DNA of 64,000 bases from Bemisia tabaci. Its lineage: Eukaryota > Arthropoda > Insecta > Hemiptera > Aleyrodidae. This document shows positions 1 through 10,164 of the stretch, in pieces. The stretch's first letter is position 1, and each line of letters opens with the position of its first letter. A model generated the notes under the pieces. It saw nothing but the letters and a program-made list of their open reading frames with translations, was not told where the DNA came from and made no database searches. The DNA lies in contig NC_092800.1 in assembly GCF_918797505.1 (NCBI RefSeq), positions 8,086,631 to 8,150,630 of the forward strand, in the 5' to 3' direction. The position numbers were made by a program, and so were the translations under genes.

Positions 1-421
1 CAAAGGTACCGGACCGCCTAGCTTGGGGTATTGGAAAGGTAAAAAGGTGCTAAAAGGAAAAGATAAAAGATTAATAGGTAAGACAGGCGCTAGGCTAATG
101 GATAGAGATAGATATGAAAAGGAAACATGGCATGGCATCGTACTAAGGTATAGGTAGGAACACCACAGGACGATTAGTGGCAATTTTCCAAAGAACGGAG
201 GCTTCTTTCAATGAATGTTCCGATCAGAAGCTTCTGAGCCCGTTTTCTCAAAAAATCATTTTTGCACCAACTGCTCTCTTCGTTATCACGGCAAATATTA
301 TGTTAATCCGCTCGTTTCTTGGGACAAGTGCAGGAAAAAACTCCGCGCATGAAATCTCCTCTTTGTCCGTGGACGGTTGAGAAGAGAGGTAGATCTATAA
401 GATTCAGCTACTAAACGAGTA

Positions 422-706
422 CACGGAGAAAAAAAGAACACGGTTATTCGACGGTTACCACGGTAATAATGTCACTCGGGATTCCATGGTAGTGGAACCG
501 TGGATTTTGGTAATATTATTGATGAGCAAAGTAGCATAACCATTCTCATAATAGTATGTCTGTGCCCACAGTAATATTACGGTGAACACGGTCATGTGAA
601 CGTGCTCATCGTTACAAGAATCGAAATCCACGGTTCTACTACCGTGGAATCCCGTGTGACATTACTACCGTTGTAAAGGTGGAATAACTATGTTTTTTTC
701 TCGGTG
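422..706. repeat. Foldback MITE with long inverted arms
   Basis: The first ~110 bases (CACGGAGAAAAAAAGAACAC...) recur as reverse complement at ~600-706. Both arms carry the CCACGGT...GTGACATTA block. No ORF. The ends fit a small non-autonomous palindromic element; family unknown. Confidence 0.65.
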
Positions 707-748
707 ATAATCTGTAACTTTGGTAGCTGATCGGACTGCTCAAATATC

Positions 749-911
749 CAGTGGCGTGGCGTCCTATGCGATATATCGATTAATCTGTCATTTAAATCTA
801 TGGAAAAGGATCGCTTATCAAGGTGTTCGCAGCGAACACCTTAATAATCGATATTTTACTATAGATTCAATGAGGACATATCGATAATCGATCATTCACG
901 CCACGCCACTG
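749..911. mobile_element. MITE family C, copy 1 (hAT-type, 8-bp TSD)
   Basis: A 163-bp near-palindrome runs from CAGTGGCGTGGCG to CGCCACGCCACTG, with CGATATATCGAT motifs in both arms. It is flanked by a perfect 8-bp duplication CAAATATC (741-748 and 912-919). CA...TG ends and an 8-bp TSD are the hAT signature. No coding capacity. Confidence 0.88.
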
Positions 912-1265
912 CAAATATCAGCGAGCTGATTATTAGAATTTATTGATAGATAAAACTATATAGACAAAGAAGACAGATGTTTGCCATATGGATTAGGAGA
1001 AACCACAAGACACAAGTTAAAATCTTCGTGAAGAACAAGGAGAGTGCTTGAGCTGCGGGATTTTATGGTAAAATTAAGTGCTGATTGACTGAACCACCAA
1101 ATTTCTAACTAATACCGATGTTAAGAAAGTCATACAGTAAGAATAGGAAATTTCTCGAAGTACTCTTACGTTATTGACCCGGAGTTATTAAAACCCCACA
1201 TCTACCGGGCTGATTTACGGTTGGTAAATGAAAAATCAGTTTCGGCAAGTTTAGACTGTGTTACC

Positions 1266-1640
1266 CAGTGTTCGAAACTCACCTTTGAGTTTTAGGAGCC
1301 ATGTGGCGCATCAAGCCTGATTTTTAGGCGCCATTGAAGATTTTTTAGGGGCCAAATTGACTTTTTGCCTATATATTACGGCACATTTAGTGAAAAATTA
1401 GACGCAAGATGTTTTCGTAATAGAACTAGTAAGTAGCTGTAACTTGGGGAAGACAAAAGCACAAATGATGAAATCGTGAAGAATAGAAAAAACTTTCACT
1501 TGTAGTGCTGAAAATTTGGAATAATCACCTAATATGAAAATTCAGATTTTTAAGGGGCAATTTTTGGGGGCCACGTAGGCGCAGAGCCTTCATTTTTTAG
1601 GCGCATTTGGCGCGTTGGTGCCTGTGAGTTTCGAACACTG
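1266..1640. mobile_element. hAT-type non-autonomous element, 375 bp
   Basis: The terminal inverted repeat is CAGTGTTCGAAACTCAC / GTGAGTTTCGAACACTG. A perfect 8-bp target duplication GTGTTACC lies at 1258-1265 and 1641-1648. The interior has repeated TTTTTAGGCGC motifs and no ORF. Confidence 0.9.
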
Positions 1641-1729
1641 GTGTTACCCATACATTGTGAGATTTATGATAATTTGTTGAATTTTGTATTTGCAACAGAG
1701 ACGTTTTCGGAAAAAAGAGAAGTTAGGCA

Positions 1730-2265
1730 TATTTTGTCGTCTCCTTCACGAAAGAACGTAACTGCATATCAAGGTTGCCGACTTCTTTCCGCAAATCGCA
1801 TTTTTACCAGCGGGGCGATTATTGAAACTGATAGACAAAGCTATAGACAAAAACGACAAAAGGGATTTGGAGGGATCCTATTGGTGGAAACGGGTGGTTG
1901 CAATGGACAAAGGAGGTAGGTAATAGACTAACTAACGGCAACCCACGAGAGACCCGACAGTTAGTCTATCATTTTCCCCCTTAGTCTATGAGAACCAACT
2001 ATGTCAACCAATAGGATCGCTCCATACTCCCTATGTCATCTTTGTCTATCGCTTTGTCTATCAGTTTCAATAATCGCCCCGCCGGAGAATCCTGGGAATT
2101 TCTGACTGAAAAATTATTTAATTAACCTCTGATCTCATGCAAAACTCAGAATGATTCTGGACGACAATCGCACGGTTACATTCTCGTGAAAAATTGAATT
2201 GTTTGGGTCAATTTGGCAACCTTGGAATGGAGTTAAGGTCCTCCGTGCGTACAAAACAACGATTT
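1730..2265. mobile_element. MITE family M, copy 1, interrupted
   Basis: The left part (TTTTGTCGTCTCCTTCACGA) and right part (CAATTTGGCAACCTTGG... to AAAACAACGATTT) match the uninterrupted copy at 20718-20981. They are separated by an inserted foldback at 1810-2082. Confidence 0.65.
1810..2082. repeat. Foldback element nested in family M
   Basis: GCGGGGCGATTATTGAAACT at the left recurs reverse-complemented at the right end. About 95-bp arms contain repeated TAGACAAAG / CTTTGTCTA motifs. It sits inside an older MITE. Confidence 0.75.
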
Positions 2266-2342
2266 ATGGTGAAAGGAAATTATTTGAATCGGAGTTTGTG
2301 TGAAACATTGCTCGTTTTTCGAACACTAAACTCAGTTGCGAG

Positions 2343-3024
2343 TAGGCCTGCCACATCCCATCTCGGGCCCTGGTATCAGTCTTCTGGCCCGGGCCCCTAG
2401 CACAGAGGGGGGTCCGGGGGGCCTCCCCCGGGAAATTTTTGAAATTTTAAATCTATTTGGACGCATTTTGAAGCTCTTATGATGGAGATTTTCCATCAAT
2501 TTCTGCAGAATAATTATATTACGGCCTTTTTTTTTACTTTCAGCACCAAATGCTTTCGAATTGTTGCATTCAAAACATCTATAAATTTTTTTTTTGAGGG
2601 GGCAGATGATACTTTTCAATTCTAGGGGGAGCTGGGCCCCCCTGGACTCCCCTGTCGTACGTCTATGGCAAGTGAGTTGAGCCATTGAAGTCCTGGATGC
2701 CCAGACAGGAGCCTCTTAGCATCCGACAACGGAAGAAAATGAAACGCAGTTACTAAAAATATCATTCTACATATACTCAAAATCTTGAAAATAGATAGAA
2801 ATCTCTAGAAAAGTAAGAAAAATTTTATAGTGCCCTAGCGTGTTTTTGAAACTTTATTCACCTTTTGCGGAATTTTTAGCGTAATATTTTCACTTTTCTT
2901 TACGAGACAAGGGTTACACATGAATTCTTAGTGGTTTGTTACCTGCGCCACGGGCCCTTCCAGGGCCCGGGCCCCGGTACCAAGGACCCAGTATCCCCCC
3001 CCCCCCCCCCTTGTGGCGGGCCTG
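2343..3024. mobile_element. hAT-type element, 682 bp
   Basis: Ends are TAGGCCTGCCACA and TGTGGCGGGCCTG, with a perfect 8-bp duplication GTTGCGAG at 2335-2342 and 3025-3032. The interior has GC-rich subterminal blocks (GGGCCCGGGCC) and homopolymers. ORFs on the minus strand are low-complexity and not credible genes. Confidence 0.85.
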
Positions 3025-3032
3025 GTTGCGAG

Positions 3033-3683
3033 TTGCAAGGTGTCTAATTCCCGTCCTTTTGAATGAGCGGATGGAGTAATAAGTTACAGATAAATCCCCT
3101 CTGAATTGAAAAAAGCGCTGAAGTCTGCATTCAATCGTGCGATCCACTGGGTTGGATCAGTCAATAGGTATGTCAATGTCGCAGGCAATTAGGCAAATCA
3201 GGCATTTTATCAAATGACTAGGCAGAGAGTCAAATGTTGACAGTTTATGAAAATTTGTAAATTTACGGCGAAGAGCTAACGAGTTTTCAATACTTTGAGA
3301 AAAATATATCATCAAAAATACGAACTCTTCTTGTTTCTTCCTCTTCAAATGCCTCTCATATATTTACATTTTAAAATTCTGTCTTTTATGACATGCTGAT
3401 AACTTCAAGATGAATGTTCATTCAGGAACTAAAAATCGTTTGAAATATTAATGCACGATCAAAATTTTTACAGAAAATCCTTATTTACTGGAGCAATTAA
3501 CCATTTTTCATAAAATTAGGAAAGGAATCAGAATCGTATTCTACGGAAGAATTTTTGACTATTTGTCTAGGCGCTTGACAAAATGGCTGATTTTACTATC
3601 TGCCTGAGACATCTTCACAATATCCAAGCTGATTTGGGGTGGCGTAGAGGCTGAATCCTTGTTTGACTTACATAAGTATCATT
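3033..3683. other. Unassigned AT-rich stretch
   Basis: No ORF, inverted repeat or recurring family was recognised between the hAT element and MITE N. Confidence 0.5.
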
Positions 3684-3940
3684 TGAACTGCGTTAAGCAG
3701 AAAGGAACCAAGCCACATCAGCTATTGCCAAATTTAATCGATGAATTTAATTCTTTATATGAAATCGGTTGTGCGGATTTTCGTGCAAATTTCAGTGAAT
3801 TTTCTATACATCGTGCAAAGCAAATTCCATAAAATTTTCAAAGAAATCCGCTCAAACGTTCCCTCGTAAAAAATTAAATTGCCGAGGGAAATTTGGCAAT
3901 AGCTGATGTGGCTTGGTTCCTTTCTGTTTAACGCGGTCCA
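3684..3940. mobile_element. MITE N, 257 bp
   Basis: The terminal inverted repeat (TGAACTGCGTTAAGCAGAAA at the left, degenerate complement ending ACGCGGTCCA at the right) extends ~50 bp through GGAACCAAGCCACATCAGC. The interior is AT-rich and non-coding. Confidence 0.8.
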
Positions 3941-4522
3941 TTTATTAAGGAAGTTTGGGCGAATTTATTAGATACAATTTACTTCGAATATGACTCGCCC
4001 TATTGCGATGAATATTTAAATGATCTTGCTTTGTATTGTTTCAATATAATCTTTGAAATCTGTATTTTATTGTTAAGATTTCTTTATTTGTTCAATGAAT
4101 TTAAAAAATTAAATCCCATATTTGTATGTTTCCTCCCCATCCTGTGATTGGGATTGGGAGGAGGGTAGGATTGTAAGAGTCAAAGATGTTCTGACAACAC
4201 CGTCCTCAGACAGTACTGCCGTGCTAAGCAAAAACGCCGTATGAACCCTCTGACGTTGCCAAATGTCCTTTGATAAAATACGAATTTACAGAGCAATTTG
4301 TGAATATTTTCCCTCCAAATTCTCAGATAATCTCATTCGCAGCTAGTTCTAAATGGACTGCATTTGCATTTGGACTATAATCTGGCTCATCTGAAAAACA
4401 CTTATGTGCATAGGGAACTAATGCACTACGATGTTTTTAACCGGGCCAGAATTTATAGTGCCAAATTGCAAAACGCAGTCCAAATCATCTGCAAATTTCA
4501 AGAGAAAATATTCATACACACA

Positions 4523-4884
4523 AATAAAGAATAAGGAGAGAATTAAAATATGGGTAAACTAGGCCAAAACATTAAAAACACTAAAAGGCAGGACGTTTCG
4601 AGCTGTTACCAGCTCATTTTCAGCTGCAAAAACACATAAAAACAAGTAAAAATTGAGTGGCGACCGGACCCCAGCCGTTATCTCATAACCACTAACACAC
4701 GGCGGGGGCGGAGTGGTAACGTGATAACGGCTGGGGTCAGGTCGCCACTCAATTTTTTACTTGTTTTCATGTGTTATTGCAGCTGAAAATGAGTTGGTAA
4801 CAGCTCAAAACGTCCTGCCTTTTAGTGTTTTTAATGTTTTAGCCTTGTTTACCCATAGTTTTAATTCTCTCCTTATTCTTTATT
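4523..4884. repeat. Foldback element Q
   Basis: Arms of ~160 bp (AATAAAGAATAAGGAGAGAA at the left, complement at the right) flank a short GC-rich loop (GGCGGGGGCGG). The arms include the GGCAGGACGTTTYGAGCTGTT block. ORFs across it are palindrome artefacts. Confidence 0.8.
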
Positions 4885-4924
4885 CGTATATATTTGGGCT
4901 ATGCTTTTGTGCTTTATCGTTTCA

Positions 4925-5165
4925 TACATACAGTAAGTCGCTTTCACAGCGTAGCCTCGCGCTCTTCGACGCCCAATCACCATTGCCCCCTATCCTCCCA
5001 GAGACCATCAGGCAATTGGCACCTTCTAATCTCCTCCTCCACCCCTTGTCGCCAACCTTTCACAGGACGTCCACGCCGTCGCCTTCCGGGAGGAACCCAA
5101 TTGAAAACCTGCCTGGGCAACCGATCGTCTGCCATCCTTCGCACATGTCCGTACCAGACCAAGAA
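4925..5165 (-). pseudogene. Non-LTR retrotransposon ORF2 C-terminal fragment
   Basis: The minus-strand translation reads LVWYGHVRRMADDRLPRQVF then WVPPGRRRRGRP and RCQLPDGLWEDR, the conserved region downstream of reverse transcriptase in many insect LINEs. A second fragment of the same type lies at 43269-43690. A stop follows the GQW residues, where the other copy reads through to LGVEE-like sequence. It is a dead 3' relic lodged in MITE A copy 1. Confidence 0.75.
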
Positions 5166-5399
5166 AATATTCATAAATATTCTAAAAAATGATCATTTTA
5201 TCGGAGGAAATTTGGCAACTCTCGAATGTTCATATGGCGTTTTTCTTTAGCACAGCAGTGTAGAAGGGAAGGTTGGGAGGTAGTGGAGGGCGAGATCAAT
5301 AAGATTTTATTTGGATCAACCGAATGTTTATTGACGGAACTTTTTTATAAATCACAATTTAGAATAAAAATCGTTAAAGAGTTACATTCGCATGTTATA

Positions 5400-5546
5400 A
5401 TTCATTACATTACATTACATTCAGTTACATTGCATCAGATTACAAAATTCGTTGATCATTGCGGGCTGCATAACCTGCGTTTGGAAGGCTTACGTTCATT
5501 GCAAATTTGTCTAATAGCTGCTCTAAAAGATGCACTGAGTGAATAA
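5400..5546 (+). pseudogene. Decayed 3' end of the 7247-7876 gene family
   Basis: Plus-strand sequence from ~5480 aligns to the last codons of the minus-strand exon at 7247. The next block (GCTCTAAAAGATGCACTGAG then TGAATAAA) matches that gene's 3'UTR and polyA signal base for base over ~25 nt. The coding part is too eroded to show a reading frame. The assignment rests mostly on the UTR. Confidence 0.45.
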
Positions 5547-5835
5547 AAAAAACCCGTGTTTTAGAGGTAAAAATGAAATATACATGTGAAAAGTGAAGTT
5601 ATGTAAACATATACCCAGTTTCGTGGTAGTATGTACTTGAGTCTGTATCGAATGTGATTTAGGTACAGTTCGTCCCTCATCAATTCAAAGTACGCGTTTA
5701 TAATATTTTCCTGGTTTTCATTGGTCTCGGATAGAAACTGTTCCAACCCTGGTTCTAGACAGTAATCTATTGAATGTGTTGAGAATGGACAGAGTTAATC
5801 ACAAACTTATTAGAACTGCTCATTATGAAAAAATG
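5519..5835 (+). repeat. Inverted duplicate of 6655-6835 plus 7100-7246
   Basis: The reverse complement of this block matches 7246-7100 and then 6835-6655, skipping MITE J copy 2 (6836-7095). It therefore represents the state before that insertion. The minus strand keeps a short open stretch (FLSETNENQENIINAYFELM) that is broken by a stop in the other copy. Confidence 0.7.
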
Positions 5836-6386
5836 ATTAGCTCCTGGCTGCATACGAACTTGATATCGAATAATATTTTGGCTCACTCTGCTGTACCCTA
5901 AAAATATTTTTTTGCCTCGGATCATGGCCTCAAATGAGAGTGACTTTCAAATGTTGCTTGAGACCTCAGAACCTGAGGGTCATATCACAAGTTTTGATGA
6001 CGATGACTCTGATTATTGGGCCAGTGATTCATCAGAATCAGAGGTAGATGATCAATTGGATTACATTATTCAATTCGAAACTACAATTTCTGGCTCATCG
6101 GTGAAAACACTTATGTGCAGAGGGAAACTAATAGAACTTACATTGTTTCTAAGCTGAGAAAAAAATTGTGGTTCCGAACTGAAAAATGTAGTCCAAACTG
6201 ATCAAGAAACAACGACCAATGATGTTGATCAGCCAGCTGCTCCTGACAATCTTCCTGACACAAATTGGTCACTCTCATTTAAGGCCATGATCTGAGGCAT
6301 AAAAATATTTATAACAGCTGCAGGGCACAGCAGAATGAGCCAAAATATTATTCGATATCAAGTCGGTATGCAGCTAGAAGCTAATT
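5833..6386. mobile_element. TIR element W with a short acidic ORF
   Basis: Inverted ends of ~110 bp contain TTGATATCGAATAATATTTT and CCTCRGATCATGGCC. Between them an ORF starting at 5924 (ATG within CGGATCATGGCC) encodes ~77 residues rich in Asp/Glu/Ser (ITSFDDDDSDYWASDSSESE). Acidic N-termini of this kind occur in several transposase families, but nothing catalytic remains. The family is unknown. Confidence 0.55.
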
Positions 6387-6652
6387 AGATTGCATTCTGC
6401 AATTCTGCGAAAAGGAATCACGAGCATTCCAATGTCGCTAAGATTGTGCAACTTTTTTCACCCTGAAAATCTAAACTGTTCCCTTAAATAACTTTCATTT
6501 TTACTTCCAATAAACTGTAAATTCAGGCCAAAACTTAATTTTGTAAATTTACTTTTTTGCATGATTTCAGTGATGATATAGCAAAAAATGTAAGTTGCAC
6601 AATCCTAGCAACACTGGAATGCTATTGGTTCCTTCTTGCAAAATGCTATCCA
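6387..6652. mobile_element. MITE family J, copy 1
   Basis: Ends are degenerate GATTGCATTYTGC and GCAAAATGCTATCC. Shared internal blocks are GAGCATTCCAATGT, AATAAACT and TTTTGCATGATTTCAG. Abuts element W. Confidence 0.7.
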
Positions 6653-6835
6653 ATTATTTTTCCATAACAAGCAGTTCTGATAAGTTGGTGATTACATTGC
6701 AAAGAACCCTGTCCATTCTCAAAACATTCAAAAGATTACTGTCAAGAACCAGGGTTGGAGCAATTTTTGTCCAAGACCAGTGATAACCAATAAAAATATT
6801 ATAAACGCTTACTTTGAATGGACGAGGGACAAACT

Positions 6836-7095
6836 GGATTGCATTTTCCAAAAAGGCACCAAGAGCATTCCAGTGTTGCTAAGCTTGTGCAACTTACATT
6901 CCTTGCAATAAAATTATTGAACCTTGCAAAAAATTAAATTCACAAGGATAATTTTCGAATCGAATTTATAGTTTATTGGGAGTAGAGATAAAACTTGTAC
7001 AGATGATCAGTTTATATTTGCAAGGTAAAAACAATTGCACAGTCTTAGCGACATCGGAACGCTTGAGGTTCCTTTTCGCAAAATACAATGCAACC
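6836..7095. mobile_element. MITE family J, copy 2
   Basis: GGATTGCATTTTCCAAAAAG to CGCAAAATACAATGC. The inverted duplicate at 5519-5835 lacks it, which gives an independent empty-site comparison for its boundaries. Confidence 0.75.
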
Positions 7096-7217
7096 ATGCC
7101 TAAATCACATTCAATTCAGACTCAAGTATACTTACAACCGCGAAACTGGGTACATGTCTACATAACTTCATTTTTTTCATTTACATTTCATTGTATCTCT
7201 AAAGTACTGTCTTTTTG

Positions 7218-7223
7218 TTTATT
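7218..7223 (-). promoter_or_regulatory. PolyA signal AATAAA for the 7247-7876 gene
   Basis: AATAAA on the minus strand lies 24 nt past the TAA stop at 7247. The same signal and flanks are preserved in the relic at 5541-5546. Confidence 0.6.
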
Positions 7224-7246
7224 CACTCAGTGCACCTTTTAGAGCA

Positions 7247-7876
7247 TTACATGAATTCGCAAAGGAAACGGAAAACCTTGTCATCCGGAAGACCCTTAGC
7301 AAATTCACAAATAGCATCCCGCGCCTCCTGCAAAAAACACTTCTTCTCCCCGAACGTAACGCAGGGAAGTTTCGACGTAAATGACCCTACTTTTTCAAGG
7401 TAAATGCATTCGACTTTCTTGTACCAAGGTCCTGCTTTGACTGAGTCCGCATCGAGTCTGATCGGGAGACCCAGGTTAAACCATTTTGGATTCTTCAGGT
7501 ATTGACGGTTGAAGTATTCAACCGAATAAAACTCCTGGAGGATTTGCTCGCGCATTATGTGGTCTTCTCGAACCTGCAAACTATCTTGGAAAAACTTGTC
7601 GAATACGACCAGGAACATTGCGTAGTCCTCGATGTCGGACAGGACTTCGTGGATCATGATCAGATGTTCTTGGAGCATGGCCCGGCATCGAGCGATGCAG
7701 AGGTGCTGCGGATCATCGAAAATCGTTGCCAATCGATAGACTTGCATAAGACTGCGACCGCTTTTGGCAGTTTCCTTTACGCACTTAAAGTGCGGGATTT
7801 TGTAGAAAATGGCCTGAGCTAGAATCTTGAAGGTCTTAATTTTGACCTCCATTTGACGAGCTAGTTTCTCAACGCA
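7247..7876 (-). CDS. Uncharacterised protein, probable terminal exon (host gene)
   Basis: This is the only convincing non-transposon coding exon. From the ATG at 7852 it encodes 201 residues ending FRFLCEFM before TAA. The frame stays open upstream to 7876, where CTGTTTCAG looks like a 3' splice acceptor (RC of 7877-7885), adding eight codons (CVEKLARQ). The true start is therefore probably in an upstream exon not seen here. The protein is soluble-looking, with no signal peptide or membrane helix. It is rich in Cys and Phe, with segments such as DDPQHLCIARCRAMLQEH, REDHIMREQILQEFYSVEYF and NLGLPIRLDADSVKAGPWY. I do not recognise the family. Coding status is supported by the relic at 8976-9302, whose differences in this frame are conservative (LDADSVKAGP versus INADSIEAGP). 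The opposite-strand ORF here is a shadow. Confidence 0.6.
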   Translation of the reverse strand, partial: CVEKLARQMEVKIKTFKILAQAIFYKIPHFKCVKETAKSGRSLMQVYRLATIFDDPQHLCIARCRAMLQEHLIMIHEVLSDIEDYAMFLVVFDKFFQDSLQVREDHIMREQILQEFYSVEYFNRQYLKNPKWFNLGLPIRLDADSVKAGPWYKKVECIYLEKVGSFTSKLPCVTFGEKKCFLQEARDAICEFAKGLPDDKVFRFLCEFM

Positions 7877-7934
7877 CTGAAACAGAATCGATGCAAAAAC
7901 AGTCTTAATCTAAGACTAAACAGCAACATTAATA

Positions 7935-8185
7935 CTGTCGTGCCAAGGAAGAACGCCGTATGAACATTCGAGAGTTGCCAAATTTCTTTCGATGAAGCGT
8001 TCATTGTTAAGGAAATTAATTCATATTTTTCTTTGACATTTTCAGGAACTTTAAGTGAAAGTGCGAACAAAATGATGAAAAATTAGAAGAAAAACATCCA
8101 AAAGTTTACCATGAAATTCGAGTTTTATCAAAGGAAATTTGGCAACGCGTGAAGGTTCCTACGGCGTTTTTCATCAGCATGGCAG
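7935..8185. mobile_element. MITE family A, copy 2
   Basis: CTGTCGTGCCAAGGAAGAAC...GGCGTTTTTCATCAGCATGGCAG. The inner part of the inverted repeat is GTTGCCAAATTTC / GAAATTTGGCAAC. Confidence 0.85.
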
Positions 8186-8240
8186 AATAGAAATTAATTG
8201 TGAAAGGAAACGTGCTTATCTATCCTTTGATAAATATTAG

Positions 8241-8958
8241 ATATAGACGGTGAAAGTACCAGACTACATATCTCGGTTTGTGACATTAGACTTCCTGCCA
8301 TACTCCATTTAATAAATGGAAAACTATAATCAACGTCAATTCTTGAAAACTTCCGCGTTCTCTTCTCTCTGTGCGAAGAGTACTGTGAAAATTTCAAGAA
8401 ATGATATTGAGTTGTTCTCCTTCAAAAAAATAAAATTGAAAATTTTGCGGAAATTTTGAAACACCGCAAACGAGATACGTGGTCTAGTATCAGTGGTGTC
8501 AGTAGCCATGTTTGCAGACGAGTGACTCTTCCAGTTTGAGATTGAGAGAAAGTGACTATGTTTTTGTTTTTGATGGGCAGTCAGCGTACATCCGCCGAAG
8601 TGTTTCCTGTTTTTCCTCGGTAATATTCTCCTCCACCCCCCTTTTTCTGCCCCCCCCCCCCCATTTTTCTGTAAAGGAAGTTTCGTTTAATGTTTTTAAA
8701 AAAAGCAATGGTATATTTTCATGAGAAAATTTCTTCGGTGGAAATGGAGACAAAACATCTGATTTGAGCCTCAAATTACCGGGAAAGCCCCTCAAACCCC
8801 CCCCCCCGCACCCCCTGGAACGAGTCCGCGCACACCCCCTAAAAATCCGCGGCTGTTTTGAGCGGGAGGGATGCAAAGTAATGAAATGGGGGGGGGGAGG
8901 GAGCTCATCGAGTACCTAGGGGGGGAATGACACCACTGAGTAGTTTAACCATCAATAT
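8241..8958. mobile_element. MITE family E, copy 1, interrupted
   Basis: ATAGACGGTGAAAGTACC at the left and, after an insertion at 8491-8938, AGTAGTTTAACCATCAATAT at the right. Copies 21684-21944 and 47637-47885 show the continuous form. Confidence 0.75.
8491..8938. mobile_element. TIR element inserted in family E
   Basis: CAGTGGTGTCA...TGACACCACTG terminal inverted repeats. The interior has long C and G runs and CCCCTGGAACG-like GC-rich blocks. An 8-bp duplication is not evident, so hAT membership is only suggested by the ends. Confidence 0.65.
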
Positions 8959-8975
8959 GTTACCTACAGCTCGCA

Positions 8976-9302
8976 TGTTGCGGAGCATCACATCATGTGC
9001 GAGTAAATCCTATCGGAGTTCTGTGCCATTGAATACTATAATCGTAAATTTCTGGAGAAGCTTAGCTCGTTAAACCTGGGTCTCCCGACCAGAATCAATG
9101 CAGATTCAATTGAAGCGGGTCCTCAGTACAACAAAGTCGAATACAGTTACCATTAAATAGTATGGTCATGTCCGTCAAAACTTTCCTACATTACGTTCTG
9201 GGAGAAGAAGTGTTTTTTGTAACAGGCGCGGAGCACTATTTGGGGTCCGTCAGGGGTCTTCCGGATGACAAGGTTTTCCGTTTTTTTTGCGAATTTATGT
9301 AA
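8976..9302 (+). pseudogene. Pseudogene of the 7247-7876 exon
   Basis: Plus-strand translation matches residues ~95-201 of the minus-strand exon: EHHIMCE, then a TAA where the intact gene has CAA, then FCAIEYYNRKFLEKL, LNLGLPTRINADSIEAGP, and TFWEKKCFL followed by frame damage. It ends at the same TAA (ATGTAATTC). It is in inverted orientation and truncated at its 5' end. MITE A copy 2 and family E lie between it and the intact exon. Confidence 0.75.
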
Positions 9303-9404
9303 TTCGCACCTCTGATTTTTTTTCACGAATTGAACTTAAATTTGCCATCGTGTTAATCAATGAAAAGTTTAATCAAAAACTTCAGTGTCAATTGAAATCA
9401 TTTG

Positions 9405-9910
9405 AGGGGCTTGGAGGACAAGGCGCATACGTGCACTGCCGTGCTAAGGAAAAACGCCGTATGAACCTGCAGACGTTGCCAAATTTCCTTTGATAAAACA
9501 CGAATTTCCTAGTGAACTTATAAATATTCCCCCCCCCCCCAGTTTTTCAGATAATTTTGTTCGCAATTTAACCTATAAAGTCCCTGAAAATTTAAATGAA
9601 AAATGTTCATATCGATCCTCAAACCTGAACAATTTATCGAAGAAAATTTGGCATCTCTCGAATGTTCATACGGCGTTTTTCCTTAACACGGCAGTACAGT
9701 TTTTGCTATTCCGAGAAATACGTGTTTGAAGTTTGGATATTACATGGACCTCATGGCGGAAAGAAAGTTCGAACTGACTTATTGATGCTTGACAATTGGA
9801 ATTTGGGAGCGAGTTTTTCACAGAATATGCACTAAGACTAGTCTTACATGAAATCATTAGCATAACAATTTTTTCAAAAACTGCACTTATGCACCCTGTC
9901 CTCGAAGCCC
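9405..9910. mobile_element. Element I, copy 1, carrying MITE A
   Basis: GGGCTTGGAGGACAAGGC at the left and GTCCTCGAAGCCC at the right. The interior (TTGCTATTCCGAGAAATACG...) matches 54386-54628, which lacks the MITE A at 9436-9694. Confidence 0.75.
9436..9694. mobile_element. MITE family A, copy 3
   Basis: CTGCCGTGCTAAGGAAAAAC...CCTTAACACGGCAG, inserted in element I. One of the best preserved copies. Confidence 0.88.
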
Positions 9911-10164
9911 TTCATTTGTAATGCAATCCAATTTTGTAATCTCGTACATTGTAACTTAATGACATGTAATGTAGTGGATTGTAACGTGTACAAGTAGATC
10001 TTCAATGATTATTATTCTAAAGTGTAATGTGATGTCATAACTCGTCTCATGAAACGAGCAACGTCATTGGTCAACCGTAGTGAGGACACGTGGTCCCCTG
10101 AATGGGTAGACAACATTGCAACAAAGTAACAAGAGCAGAGGCACACATTTCTGCACAATACAGA

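Larger units (their letters stand above)
4216..5258. mobile_element. MITE family A, copy 1, split by insertions
   Basis: The left end CTGCCGTGCTAAG at 4216 and right end (CGAATGTTCATATGGCG...AGCACAGCAG) at 5258 are the two ends of family A, normally ~255 bp. About 800 bp of other repeats (foldback 4523-4884 and a LINE tail) lie between them. Confidence 0.7.

Noticed and set aside
7502..7822. 106-codon plus-strand ORF
   Set aside because: Antisense to the 7247-7876 exon; the pseudogene comparison shows conservative changes only in the minus-strand frame.
8491..8938. Calling this a hAT element with an 8-bp duplication
   Set aside because: The 8 bases on each side (TCTAGTAT, AGTAGTTT) do not match, so only a TIR element is claimed.
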